Shown here: piece after piece, positions 52,160 to 61,307 of the stretch
Position numbering within the stretch: position 1 is the first letter of the stretch
How the letters are laid out: each line of letters begins with the position of its first letter
DNA from: Bradyrhizobium sp. in8p8
GTDB lineage: Bacteria > Pseudomonadota > Alphaproteobacteria > Rhizobiales > Xanthobacteraceae
DNA: 64,000 nucleotides
Assembly (NCBI RefSeq): GCF_000426845.1
Contig: NZ_AUGD01000010.1
Coordinates: 186,001-250,000, forward strand
Reading direction: 5' to 3'
Made by a program: the position numbers and the translations under genes
The notes under the pieces: model-generated
Database searches by the model: none
What the model was told of the DNA's origin: nothing
Seen by the model: only the letters and a program-made list of their open reading frames with translations

Positions 52160-53185
52160 CTATTCCGCGGCTTTCTCCCTCAAGCGCTGCGCGTAGACAT
52201 TGATGATCAGCGCGGCCAGCAGGATCAGGCCGCGGATCAGGATCTTCAAGAAGCTGTCGATGTTGACGTGGTCGAGGCCGTTGTTGAGAACACCGAGAAC
52301 GAAAAGCCCGACGATGGTGTTGCCGATGCCGCCGCGGCCGCCGAACAGGCTGGTGCCGCCGACGACGACGGCGGCGATGGAGTCGAGCAGGTAGGTGTCG
52401 AACTCGTTCTGCTGCGCGCTGCCGAAATGGGCGACGCCGAGCATGCCGCCGATGCCCGAGCAGACCGCCGAGATCACCATCACCGCGCCGAGGATCAGCT
52501 TGACGTTGAGGCCGGAATATTCGGCGGCCTCGCGGTTGCCCCCGACCATGTAGACGTAGCGGCCGAAGCGCGTGTAGGTCAGCACCAGATGGCCGCCGAG
52601 CAGCATCAGCGCGGCGATGATGACCAGCCAAGGAATGCCGCCGATCGAGCCCGAGCCGAGAGTCGTGATCAGGCTTGGCACCTTGTACGCGATCTGGCCG
52701 CGCACCAACAGCGCGGAGATGCCGGCGGCGATCTGCATCATCGCCAAGGTCATGATGAAGGAGGGAATTCCGATCACGGTCAGCCCCAGCGCGTTGACAA
52801 GGCCGAGCAGGGCGCAGAGCAGGATCGACAGCAGGATCGCAACCGCGCCGGGCAGCGGCACGTTGGCGATGTTGACGTAGGATTCCTGCAGCGTGAAGTA
52901 GGCCACCGCGATGCCGGTGACGTTGGCGATGGCGGCGATCGAAAGATCGATCTCGGCGCAGAGGATCACGAAGGTGAGGCCCACGGCGATGATGCCGGTG
53001 ATCGATACCTGCGTCAGGATGTTGCCGAGATTGTCGAGCGTGGCGAAGGAGGGACTGGCGAAGGCGAAGAAGGTGAAGAGGCAGATCAGCGTCAGGAACG
53101 GGGCGATGTTGCGCATCTGCGAGCGCAGGAAGGGCGCGAGGCCCCGCGCCCGTGGTCCTGTCGCCAAAGCCGTCTCGCTGCTCAT
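52160..53185 (-). CDS. Ribose-type sugar ABC transporter permease
   Basis: The 341-residue, about ten-TM permease is of the RbsC/BPD_transp_2 type. The segment VGLTFVILCAEIDLSIAAIA and the EAA-like loop NREAAEYSGLNVKLILGAVM are diagnostic, as is the late DSIAAVVVGGTSLFGGRGGI. ATG 53185 is chosen; the open frame reaches 53449 but would overlap the ATPase gene. It is last in a three-gene importer (binding protein, ATPase, permease), 11 bp after the ATPase stop. Confidence 0.93.
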   Translation of the reverse strand: MSSETALATGPRARGLAPFLRSQMRNIAPFLTLICLFTFFAFASPSFATLDNLGNILTQVSITGIIAVGLTFVILCAEIDLSIAAIANVTGIAVAYFTLQESYVNIANVPLPGAVAILLSILLCALLGLVNALGLTVIGIPSFIMTLAMMQIAAGISALLVRGQIAYKVPSLITTLGSGSIGGIPWLVIIAALMLLGGHLVLTYTRFGRYVYMVGGNREAAEYSGLNVKLILGAVMVISAVCSGIGGMLGVAHFGSAQQNEFDTYLLDSIAAVVVGGTSLFGGRGGIGNTIVGLFVLGVLNNGLDHVNIDSFLKILIRGLILLAALIINVYAQRLREKAAE

Positions 53186-53196
53186 GTGCTTCTCCG

Positions 53197-54699
53197 TCAC
53201 GCCGCCTCTAGCAGGCGGTCCTTGCTGACCGGCTCGTTCCTGAACTCCCGCACCAATGCGCCGCGCTTGAGCACGAGGATGCGGTCGGCCAGCGACAGCA
53301 CTGTTTCCGGCTCGGTCGACAGCACGATGATCGCCAGCCCTTTTGTGCGGAGGTCGCGGACGATGTTGATGACGTCGTTCTTGGCGCCGACATCCATGCC
53401 GCGGGTCGGCTCGCACAGCACCAGGAGTTTCGGCGGATAGGTCAGCCATTTCGCCAGGGCGACCTTCTGCTGGTTTCCGCCAGAGAGCATGCCAAGGTCG
53501 AGACCGACCACCGGCGGCCTGATCTGCAACTGCTCGACCTGGCGTTTGGCGATGTCGCGCTCCTGCCCTGGCTTGAGCAGCAGGGACGAAATGCGATCGA
53601 GAATGCTGATCGAGATGTTCTTGTAGACCGGCTCCTGGTGAAACAGCATGTCGCGCCGACTCTCGGGCACCAGTGCTACGCCAGCACGCCGCGCCGCCGC
53701 CGTGCTGGCGAAGGTCTTCGGCCTACCCTCGACGGCGAGTGTGCCGCCGTCCGGCTTCAGCTTGCCGAACAGGATGCGCGACAGCTCCTGCTGGCCGCAG
53801 CCCATGAAACCGTAGATGCCGAGCACCTCGCCGGCGCGGGCCTCGAAGGAGACATCGTTGAGGCTGCGGCCGAGCGACAATTGCTCGGCCTTCAGGATCA
53901 CTGCGCTCTCGCTCGGCCGCGGTAGCATCAGGTCGTCGGCGTAACTGTGCTCGAGCGCTTCGCCGCCGCGGCCGATCATGGCCTCGATCAGCGCGCTCTT
54001 GCTGGTCGCGGCGCTCGCAGTCTCGGCGACCTTCCGTCCGTTGCGGAACACGGTCACGGTGTCCGACACGCGCAGGATGTCCTCTATGAAGTGCGAGATG
54101 AAGACGATGGCGGTGCCTTCCTCGCGCAGCCGCTTGAGCGTCGCGAACAGCCGCTCGACCTCGGGCGGAGAGAGGGCGGAGGTCGGCTCGTCCAGGATCA
54201 CTATCCGGGCTCCGGAGAACAGCACGCGCGCGATCTCGATCAGCTGCTGCAGCCCGATCGGAAGGTCGCCGAGCCTGGACATCGGATCGACGTCGATGCC
54301 GAAGCGGGCGAGCTGCTCGCCTGCCTCACGCGCCATCCGCCGCCATTGCACGAGGCCGAGGCGGTTGGTCGGCTGGTTGCCCAGGAAGACGTTCTCCGCA
54401 ACCGTCAGGTCGGGGGCGACGCTGAGTTCCTGGTGCACCATGGCAATGCCGGCCGCGTGCGCATCGCGCGCGGAGCGGAAATGTGTCTCCCGGCCGTCCA
54501 CCAGGAAGCGGCCGGAGAACTCGGTATGCACGCCGGCGATGATCTTCATCAGCGTGCTTTTCCCTGCGCCGTTTTCGCCGACGAGACCGTGGATCTCGCC
54601 GGGACAGAGCGCGAAGTCCACACCACGAAGCGCTTCGACCCCGCCGAAGCTCTTCGTGATGCCTTGCAGTTCCAGGATGGGCTGTTGTCCCTCAGGCAT
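53197..54699 (-). CDS. Ribose-type sugar ABC transporter ATPase (two nucleotide-binding domains)
   Basis: The 500-residue RbsA/MglA-type ATPase has an N-terminal domain with Walker A GENGAGKSTLMK (about 41-52), a degenerate signature LPIGLQQLIEIARVL, Walker B ARIVILDEPTSAL, and a C-terminal domain with GFMGCGQQELSRIL in place of a normal Walker A and signature LSGGNQQKVALAKWL. Such asymmetry is usual in the family. It lies between the binding protein and permease genes, all on the minus strand. Confidence 0.95.
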   Translation of the reverse strand: MPEGQQPILELQGITKSFGGVEALRGVDFALCPGEIHGLVGENGAGKSTLMKIIAGVHTEFSGRFLVDGRETHFRSARDAHAAGIAMVHQELSVAPDLTVAENVFLGNQPTNRLGLVQWRRMAREAGEQLARFGIDVDPMSRLGDLPIGLQQLIEIARVLFSGARIVILDEPTSALSPPEVERLFATLKRLREEGTAIVFISHFIEDILRVSDTVTVFRNGRKVAETASAATSKSALIEAMIGRGGEALEHSYADDLMLPRPSESAVILKAEQLSLGRSLNDVSFEARAGEVLGIYGFMGCGQQELSRILFGKLKPDGGTLAVEGRPKTFASTAAARRAGVALVPESRRDMLFHQEPVYKNISISILDRISSLLLKPGQERDIAKRQVEQLQIRPPVVGLDLGMLSGGNQQKVALAKWLTYPPKLLVLCEPTRGMDVGAKNDVINIVRDLRTKGLAIIVLSTEPETVLSLADRILVLKRGALVREFRNEPVSKDRLLEAA

Positions 54700-54720
54700 G
54701 AAGGTTCAGATCTTGGAGGC

Positions 54721-55743
54721 TTAGATCAGGAAGTGATCCTGCATCCACTGCATCCCGGCGGCGTTGGCCTTGGTGACGACCGGGCCATCGGTGACGACGT
54801 TCTTCGGGATGCCCTGTCCGCTCTTCTCTCCGCCGACCACGGCCGACACGCCCGCAATGATCGCGCCGCCATGGATGCGGCAGGACGGATTGCGCACGGT
54901 CGCGAACATGCGGCCCTCGCTCACCGCCTGGATCGCCGGCGGCATGGCATCGACGCCGCCGATCAGGATATTGGTGCGGCCCCGCGCCTTCATGATGTTG
55001 GCGGCCGCGAGCGCCATGTCGTCATTGTGGAAGAACGCCGCGTCGATCTGCGGGTATTTGGTCAGGTACGTTTCCCAGAGGCGGGCGGTCTTGGAGACGT
55101 CCCAGTCGGCCGGCTGGGTGTCGAGCACCTCGATGCCCGGAAATTGCTTGACCACCGTGTTGAAGCCCTTGGCGCGGCCTTGCGCGCCGGTGTGGCCGAG
55201 CGCGCCCTGCGTCATGATGATCTTGCCCTTGCCGCCCATGGCGTTGCACAGCGCCTGCGTGACCGAGGCTCCCATGAACTCGTTATCGGGTGCGAGGAAG
55301 GAGTGGACGTTGATCTGGTCGAGCGGCGCGATCAGCGTGTCCATGTCGATCACCGGCGTCCCGGCGTCGATCATCTTCTGCACCGGCTGGGTGAGGGTCC
55401 CGATGCCGAAGGCCTGGATTGCGACGAAGTCCCATTTCTGCGAGGCCATGTTGTCGATCGCCGCGCGCTGCTTCACTGCGTCGAGCTGGCCGTCGAACCA
55501 TGTGACTTCAACGTTGAAGAGCTTACCCCAGAACTCCGCGGCCTGCTTGCCTTGCGCGCACCAGGTGGCCTGAAGGCCCGCATTGGAGAACGCTGCCTTC
55601 AGCGGCTTCTCGCTTCGTCCGACTGCGGCTGCAAGTGCGGGGGTTATGCCCATGCTGCCGAGCAAGGCAGTTGCTGCGCCGGCGGTCGCGGCCGCCTGAA
55701 GAAGATCGCGCCTCGTCGTCGAGAAATCTTTCGTCCCGGACAT
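54721..55743 (-). CDS. Sugar ABC transporter substrate-binding protein (Tat-type signal)
   Basis: ATG 55743, with GGGAGCG close upstream, gives 340 residues. A twin-arginine leader (TTRRDLLQAAATAGAATALL) ends near ALAAAVG. The mature part is a type 1 periplasmic binding protein (KPLKAAFSNAGLQATWCAQG, VIDMDTLIAPLDQ, FFHNDDMALAAANIMKARG). The ligand is probably a sugar or polyol. It is the first gene of the importer. Export by Tat suggests folding before secretion. Confidence 0.92.
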   Translation of the reverse strand: MSGTKDFSTTRRDLLQAAATAGAATALLGSMGITPALAAAVGRSEKPLKAAFSNAGLQATWCAQGKQAAEFWGKLFNVEVTWFDGQLDAVKQRAAIDNMASQKWDFVAIQAFGIGTLTQPVQKMIDAGTPVIDMDTLIAPLDQINVHSFLAPDNEFMGASVTQALCNAMGGKGKIIMTQGALGHTGAQGRAKGFNTVVKQFPGIEVLDTQPADWDVSKTARLWETYLTKYPQIDAAFFHNDDMALAAANIMKARGRTNILIGGVDAMPPAIQAVSEGRMFATVRNPSCRIHGGAIIAGVSAVVGGEKSGQGIPKNVVTDGPVVTKANAAGMQWMQDHFLI

Positions 55744-56212
55744 CGCTCGCTCCCATGTATTATCTCGTCGGCGCGTCATTGCCTGCGCGACCGATCACCG
55801 AAAGTCTCGCACAAGAGTTGTTGCCACTCAATCTGCAATCAGCCGCGACATCGCCGCAGCTTGTGCTGGTTGCAGCGCAAAGCGCCAGGCGGGAGCAGCG
55901 GCGAAGTCGTCGATGTCGGCGAGCAATGTGTCCCAGCCTTGTGCGATCTCGCTCGATCATTCATCGCCGGGAAGCTCGCGCAGCGTATCCCGAGCAAGCC
56001 AGCGAAATCGAAGATGTCCTCGATGCTCAGCGCGAGCATCGCTCCCTTTCACCGGGATCGCTGCCCTCCGTGCCGAAACGTCGGCTGCGCCTCCGGGTGC
56101 TCGTCGAGCGGGCGTTGATTGATAGACCAGGAGCGGGAGATCGGCGTTCGAAGCTGAGTTCGATCGGATTGGAATTGGAGGAGGCATTCATCGTCACTTC
56201 AGCCTCGCGGAC

Positions 56213-56241
56213 AAAAAAAGAGCGGGGCCCTGGCCCCGCTC
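56213..56241 (-). terminator. Strong intrinsic terminator, minus strand
   Basis: GAGCGGGGCC (56220-56229) pairs with GGCCCCGCTC (56232-56241); on the minus strand the stem is followed by seven T (56219-56213). It faces no recognised gene other than the short ORF at 56273-56404, so it suggests an unannotated minus-strand transcript. Confidence 0.85.
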
Positions 56242-56272
56242 GAAAATTGTGTCGACCCTATTATCCCCGATC

Positions 56273-56404
56273 TTAAGATTTGCTCTTGATTGACGGGGCG
56301 ACGCTGCGTTTTGCGCGCCAGGGGCTCCTCCCGAGACTTGGACCACCAGACTTCGACCTCGCGGCCAGCCTGAGCAAGAGGGATGCTAGATCAACTTTTC
56401 TCAC
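56273..56404 (-). CDS. Possible 43-residue basic peptide or sRNA region
   Basis: A GTG-started frame of 43 codons (RKVDLASLLLRLAARSKSGG then PSLGRSPWRAKRS and a Lys/Ser-rich end) ends 32 bp upstream of the terminator at 56241. No clear Shine-Dalgarno precedes it. It could equally be a non-coding RNA. The evidence is mainly the terminator's presence. Confidence 0.3.
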   Translation of the reverse strand: MRKVDLASLLLRLAARSKSGGPSLGRSPWRAKRSVAPSIKSKS

Positions 56405-56671
56405 TTGTCATCATTTTCGGCAACGAATGTTCAAAATAAGAGCAGTTGACGAAATGATCGGGCTTCGAGTCGACTAAGTATATGACAGATATAAGAAATC
56501 TGTGGATGGCGCGGGGCGTTTGGCTGCCTCATGCCGGACCCTCGGCCCGCAGCTGGGGACCCCGACCGCAGCTCTCGCGACATTTGTCCTGGGCCAAGTG
56601 GGCTGCGGAACTGGTCTCGACTCGCGTGCCATCGCGGTGTTTAGTCAGGCCACGAACAAATGGTTCGGCGG

Positions 56672-57046
56672 ATGCGCGCACGGCTGCAAAAGTTCCTACC
56701 TCTGGTCCTGCTGGCCCTGGTGATGCAGGTGCTGGCGCCGATTGCCGCTTGCCTGGTGGCGGGTCAGGCTGTTGCCGATCCGCTCTCTGCCGCCGTCATC
56801 TGCCACAGCGCGAGCGAGCAGGGCGGCCCGAACGATCGGACCAGTGCGCCCACTGCGCATGCCGGCGCGTGCGCCCTGTGCTGCCTGGCCCAGGCCAACG
56901 CGACGCTCGATTCGCCTACGCATGAAGCACTCGCGGTTCCTGTCCGCCATGCCGAGCGTGTGGTGTGGCATCCGGCGCATGCGTCCGCCATCACTGCCTA
57001 CGAGGGTTCGAGCGCCCAAGCTCGCGCACCGCCTCAGTCTTCCTGA
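56672..57046 (+). CDS. DUF2946-like small protein at head of copper-type cluster
   Basis: The product is 124 residues from ATG 56672; ATG 56660 adds four. The N-terminal hydrophobic helix (FLPLVLLALVMQVLAPIAAC) is a signal or membrane anchor. The remainder has a Cys/His group (VICHSASEQGG, AGACALCCLAQA) like DUF2946 proteins that accompany copper-transport TonB receptors. A role in periplasmic copper handling is inferred from neighbours: receptor, BNR protein, thioredoxin-like protein and PCu(A)C chaperone. Confidence 0.7.
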   Translation: MRARLQKFLPLVLLALVMQVLAPIAACLVAGQAVADPLSAAVICHSASEQGGPNDRTSAPTAHAGACALCCLAQANATLDSPTHEALAVPVRHAERVVWHPAHASAITAYEGSSAQARAPPQSS

Positions 57047-57141
57047 CGTAGCGACCAACCGAACCATTGGCGCGCGCCGTTGCCGCGCCGGTGGCGTGTT
57101 CAATGGACCGGCCGATGTGCCGGATGTCAGGAATTCAAGAC

Positions 57142-59547
57142 ATGTTACGCATTCGTGCGATCAGCCGCGCGGGCTTGCCCGTGCTTTGCGGGCTGGTGTC
57201 TTCGATCGGTGCAGACGCGCTTGCCCAAGGCGCCTCGGAACCGCTTCCCACGGTCACCGTTGAGGCGCCGCAGGCTTCGCGCCCCAAGCCGGCGCCCCGG
57301 CCATCGCGGCTGCGCTCAGCTGCGGCCGGGCGCGCCGCGAGACCCGTCGCGCAGAACCCGACCGCCAGCGCGCCGGCCCAAAATCCGGCCATGTCTGCCG
57401 GCGCGGCGCGGGAGGGCCTCAATCAATCGCCCGCCGGCCAGACTGCGACGACGATCGATCGGAGCCAGTTCGACAATCGCCCCGCGTTCTCGGTCAGCGA
57501 TGTCTTGCGGGACAGCCCGGGCATTTCGATCAAGCAGGGGAACGGTCCTCGCGATTTCGGCATCTCAATTCGGGGGTCCAACGCGCGGAACGGCTTCGCC
57601 ATCCGCAATCTCGTGATCTTCGAAGACGGCTTCCCCGTCACGCAGCCGGATGGACTGTCGCGGAGCGACCTGATCGATCCCCACGCCTATGCTGCGATCG
57701 ACGTGATCCGCGGCCCTTCCTCGGCGCTCTATGGCAACTACGCAACAGGCGGTGCGCTGAATTTTCGGACACGGCCCGGCGGCACGATCGACGGTGTCGA
57801 ATATGGCGTCGACGGCGGCAGCTACGGCTATCTCAACAACTACCTGGCAGCCGGCAAGAAGGTCGGGAATTTCGAGGGTTCGCTGTTTGCAAGCGATGTG
57901 CGTGGTGACGGCTATATCGGCAACAGCTGGTTCAATACGCAGACCGTCAACTTCCTCGGCACGCTCAAGGCAACGCTGGACGATCGCTTCACGGTCAAGA
58001 TCATCAACAACGATCTCAGTGCGCGGCTGCCGATCCGGCAGTCGCTGAACCAGTACTACCTAAACCCCTTCCAGCAGGGGTGCGCGACCGGCGCCACCGC
58101 CGCGCCCGGATGCGGTACGGTCAGGCTGTTCAACAATGGTTTCAACTCAACCGCCGGAACCGACACGGAAACGGCCGTCCAGGCCGGGCTAGGCCGCAAC
58201 GATCGCCGCACCATCGTCGGCGGTCGATGGGAGCACGATTTTGACAACACGCTGACTTGGCGCAATCAGTTCGTCTTCGACGACCGGAACATCACTCAGC
58301 CAACCGGGACGACGGCAGCGATCGGAGATTTTCCATCGTACAACTACATGAGTGATCTCACCAAGCGTGGAGAGATTTTCGGCCTGGAGTCGACCGCGTT
58401 CTTCGGCGCGTTCTTCAACACCCTGACGGCGTCGAGCGACACGCGGAACGTAATGCCTGGGGGCAATGCTACGCTCGGCAGGCTCTCGAGCAATCTCCTC
58501 AGCGAAACGACCAATTATGGTGTGCGTGCCAGGGAAGAGCTCAGGCTGACGACCTCGCTGACGGCGGTCGCTGCCGTTGGTTGGGAGACGACGCTGCTGA
58601 AGGGAACAAACACGGCCTATGCATACTCAGATCCCACCGGCATCACCACCACAACTCTCACGTCGGCGGACAGGCAGTTTCAAAATGCCGCGCCGGAGTT
58701 GGCGCTCCTCTACAATCTCGAAAACGAGTGGCTGTTCCGCGGACGGGTTGCTACGGGGTACGGCACCCCGCAGGTTTCGAATCTCTTCGTTCTTCCGAAC
58801 GGCCTGTCGGGCAACAACACCCAGCTTCAGGCGCAGAAGAATCTCGGCTACGATCTCGGCTTCGATTGGACGCCGAACAATACGCTCAAGCTCAGCGCGA
58901 CCGGCTTCTACGAGTTCTTCCGCAACGAGATCGTCAGTCAGGCGACGCCTGCCGGCTCGCCCAACGCGACTTACACGTTCAACGCGCCGCGATCGGAGCA
59001 TCGCGGCGTTGAGCTTGCCGCCGACTGGAAGTTCCATCCGGGGTGGCGGTTCATGGCGGCGTACACCTATCTCGACGAGGTCTACACCGAGTATGTCGAG
59101 AGCATCACCAATGGCGCCGTGTTCAGCTTCAACCGTGCAGGCAACAAGATTCCCGGGATATCGCCCAACGAACTAACGGCTCGAATTGGCTACGACGAGT
59201 TCGTCGGACCGCTGACCGGCCTCGGAGGCTTCGTCGAGGTTCAATGGAAGGATTCCTTCTACATGGACAACGCCAATCTGCTGAAGGCACCGGGCTATGA
59301 ACTGGTCAACGTCAACGTCCACTACAAAGCCGATCTGGTGTCCGACACCTTCAGATCGCTCAATCTGTTTCTCGAGGTCAGAAACGTGCTCGACCGTACC
59401 TACGTCGCTTCGGCGAACAACATCGCGAACACAGTCACGGCGACAGGCCTTCAAAACCCTGCGAGCGTTCTCGCAAACACGACGGGATCCATTTATGCGG
59501 GCTCGCCGCGCACATTCGTTGCGGGTATGAAGGTGGCCTTCAGATGA
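57142..59547 (+). CDS. TonB-dependent receptor, probable copper uptake type
   Basis: From ATG 57142, preceded by GGAAT, the protein is 801 residues; the open frame begins at 57067. The signal peptide is RISRAGL-like and ends near ADALAQG. A Pro/Ala-rich linker precedes the plug (FSVSDVLRDSPGISIKQGNG, DVIRGPSSALYGNYATGG), and the rest forms a barrel (AGMKVAFR end). There is no siderophore-class marker. Flanking DUF2946 and PCu(A)C genes point to a copper or copper-chelate ligand, which is context-based. Confidence 0.85.
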   Translation: MLRIRAISRAGLPVLCGLVSSIGADALAQGASEPLPTVTVEAPQASRPKPAPRPSRLRSAAAGRAARPVAQNPTASAPAQNPAMSAGAAREGLNQSPAGQTATTIDRSQFDNRPAFSVSDVLRDSPGISIKQGNGPRDFGISIRGSNARNGFAIRNLVIFEDGFPVTQPDGLSRSDLIDPHAYAAIDVIRGPSSALYGNYATGGALNFRTRPGGTIDGVEYGVDGGSYGYLNNYLAAGKKVGNFEGSLFASDVRGDGYIGNSWFNTQTVNFLGTLKATLDDRFTVKIINNDLSARLPIRQSLNQYYLNPFQQGCATGATAAPGCGTVRLFNNGFNSTAGTDTETAVQAGLGRNDRRTIVGGRWEHDFDNTLTWRNQFVFDDRNITQPTGTTAAIGDFPSYNYMSDLTKRGEIFGLESTAFFGAFFNTLTASSDTRNVMPGGNATLGRLSSNLLSETTNYGVRAREELRLTTSLTAVAAVGWETTLLKGTNTAYAYSDPTGITTTTLTSADRQFQNAAPELALLYNLENEWLFRGRVATGYGTPQVSNLFVLPNGLSGNNTQLQAQKNLGYDLGFDWTPNNTLKLSATGFYEFFRNEIVSQATPAGSPNATYTFNAPRSEHRGVELAADWKFHPGWRFMAAYTYLDEVYTEYVESITNGAVFSFNRAGNKIPGISPNELTARIGYDEFVGPLTGLGGFVEVQWKDSFYMDNANLLKAPGYELVNVNVHYKADLVSDTFRSLNLFLEVRNVLDRTYVASANNIANTVTATGLQNPASVLANTTGSIYAGSPRTFVAGMKVAFR

Positions 59548-59573
59548 TCCGCGCTCTGGAAGGGAGTGGGACA

Positions 59574-60785
59574 ATGATCCGAACCAGTTTGCTCGCGCTC
59601 GTGGCTCTCGCACTCGCGCTGGGCACGGCGCTCGCACAGATGCGTGCCCCGCCTGCATCCGAAGCGGCGTGCGAGGAGCCGACGCTGCGCTGTGCCACCA
59701 AGGTGACGCCGGCCTTCGGTCCAGACGGCACGTTGTGGCTGGTCTGGATGGCGGGAGGCCAGATCTCGGTCGCAAGCTCGCAGGATACGGGCCGCAGTTT
59801 TTCGCCGCCCACCCAAGTCACGACGAAGCGGCTGAACCTCGACTGGGGACCGGATGCGCGCCCGAAGATCGTGGTCGATCGCAAGGGCGGCATCGCGCTC
59901 GCGTTCTCTATCTTCAGGGACGAGGCCTTCAATGGTCAGGTGCTCTACACGCGCTCGGCCGATGGCGGGAAGAGCTTTGCCGAGCTTAAGCCCATCACCG
60001 CCAACAACGAGAGCCAGCGGTTCGAGGCGCTGGCGCTCGATCAGGACGGAACGGTGCTCGCGGCCTGGCTCGACAAGCGCAATCGTGTCTCTGCGAAAGA
60101 GGCGGGGCGGAAGTACGAGGGCGCGGCGCTGTTCTTTGCCTCGTCACGCGATGGCGGTGCCACCTACGCAGAGGCCCGTCTCGCGCACGAGGGCACCTGC
60201 GAGTGCTGCCGATTAGGGCTGGCGTTCGCGGCGCCGGGGCGGCCGGCCGTGATCTTCAGGAACATCTTCGAAGGCGGCGTGCGAGATCATGCGGTCATGA
60301 CCTTCACCGCAGTCTCGACACCAGGCGAAATCCGTCGGGTCAGCAACGACGATTGGCAGATCAATGCCTGCCCGCACCACGGGCCTAGCCTCACCATCGG
60401 GCCGAACGGAACCTATCATGTCGCCTGGTACACGAACGGGAAGACTCGTAAGGGATTATTCTACGCCCACTCGCGTGACGAGGGGCGCACATTCTCTGTG
60501 CCGATCGCGCTCGGGCGCCTGGATCGCAGTCCGACGCGCCCCTTCGTGCTTTCGGCCCCGGCGGGAACGGTGATGGTGTGGAAGGAGTTCGATGGCGAAA
60601 AGACCTCGGTCCAGATGACGATCTCCCGCGATGACGGCCAGACGTGGTCGCCGCCGAAGGCGATAGCGAGTACGAGCGACACGTCCGATCACCCCTTGCT
60701 GGTCTCCAATGACAAGCAGACCTATCTATCGTGGATGACGAAGGCGGACGGCTATCGGTTGACAGCTATCGAGGATCAGCCATGA
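59574..60785 (+). CDS. Secreted BNR/sialidase-like beta-propeller protein
   Basis: The 403-residue protein starts at ATG 59574, with GGGAGTGGG upstream, and has a signal peptide (LLALVALALALGTALAQ). The mature part has several Asp-box repeats (SSQDTGRSFSPP, RSADGGKSFAEL, SSRDGGATYAEA, HSRDEGRTFSVP, ISRDDGQTWSPP), a six-bladed propeller layout. Two possible metal motifs occur: EGTCECCRLG and NACPHHGPS. It is not likely a true sialidase. Its position between a TonB receptor and a thioredoxin-like protein in a copper cluster suggests metal binding, by inference. Confidence 0.85.
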   Translation: MIRTSLLALVALALALGTALAQMRAPPASEAACEEPTLRCATKVTPAFGPDGTLWLVWMAGGQISVASSQDTGRSFSPPTQVTTKRLNLDWGPDARPKIVVDRKGGIALAFSIFRDEAFNGQVLYTRSADGGKSFAELKPITANNESQRFEALALDQDGTVLAAWLDKRNRVSAKEAGRKYEGAALFFASSRDGGATYAEARLAHEGTCECCRLGLAFAAPGRPAVIFRNIFEGGVRDHAVMTFTAVSTPGEIRRVSNDDWQINACPHHGPSLTIGPNGTYHVAWYTNGKTRKGLFYAHSRDEGRTFSVPIALGRLDRSPTRPFVLSAPAGTVMVWKEFDGEKTSVQMTISRDDGQTWSPPKAIASTSDTSDHPLLVSNDKQTYLSWMTKADGYRLTAIEDQP

Positions 60786-61279
60786 GATTTCGATTTGCAG
60801 GCATTGCGAGTCTGAACGTTCTGATCGCATCCGCGGCTGCTTTCGGAGCTTCGCCCGCCTTGAAGCCATTCGAACGCGGCACCTGGCAAGGCGTCATCAG
60901 GGGGCATGCCGGCCGTCCGGTACTGGTGCATTTCTGGGGCGTGACCTGTGGCCCATGCAAAGTCGAACTGCCGCTGCTCGGGCAGTTCGCCAAGGATCAT
61001 CCTGACATCGACGTCGTCACGGTCAGCGCCGATCTCGTGCCGAACCTGCCGGCGGCGACGCAATCGATGCTCGACAAGGCGGGTCTGTCGTCCACCGAAA
61101 ATTTCATCTTCAACGACGGCTTCGTCGAGCGCTTGCGGTTCGAGATCGATCCGGCCTGGCAGGGCGACATCCCTCGGACCATGCTGATCTCGCGGGACGG
61201 GACCATCACGACGATCGAAGGCTCGGCTGAAATCGCCGATCTGGAAAAATGGTCGGCGCAGCAGTTCTCCAAACACTGA
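60782..61279 (+). CDS. Thioredoxin-like (TlpA/ResA-type) periplasmic protein
   Basis: The ATG overlaps the previous stop (ATGA). The 165-residue protein has a signal peptide (GIASLNVLIASAAAFGASP) and a TlpA-like fold with the redox motif FWGVTCGPCK (Cys56-Cys59), and the cis-Pro segment GDIPRTMLIS. Such proteins keep copper-site cysteines reduced, for example during CuA assembly of cytochrome oxidase. It is part of the copper-type cluster. Confidence 0.9.
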   Translation: MRFRFAGIASLNVLIASAAAFGASPALKPFERGTWQGVIRGHAGRPVLVHFWGVTCGPCKVELPLLGQFAKDHPDIDVVTVSADLVPNLPAATQSMLDKAGLSSTENFIFNDGFVERLRFEIDPAWQGDIPRTMLISRDGTITTIEGSAEIADLEKWSAQQFSKH

Positions 61280-61307
61280 AATCTAGATCTGAAAAGGAAA
61301 TACCGAA

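Larger units (their letters stand above)
55744..56671. other. Long spacer between the importer and copper-type cluster
   Basis: The region has no well-supported gene on the plus strand. The importer promoter (minus) should lie near 55750-55900. A strong minus-strand terminator at 56213-56241 follows a 43-codon minus ORF (56273-56404). Just before the DUF2946-like gene the sequence is GC-rich with small hairpins; no riboswitch that I can identify. Confidence 0.5.

Noticed and set aside
53947..56118. 723-codon plus-strand frame over the ABC importer
   Set aside because: Antisense to the ATPase and binding-protein genes, which have all expected motifs.
56482..56671. Cobalamin or other riboswitch upstream of the copper-type cluster
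   Set aside because: I looked for a B12-box-like or other aptamer core and found only unspecific GC hairpins.
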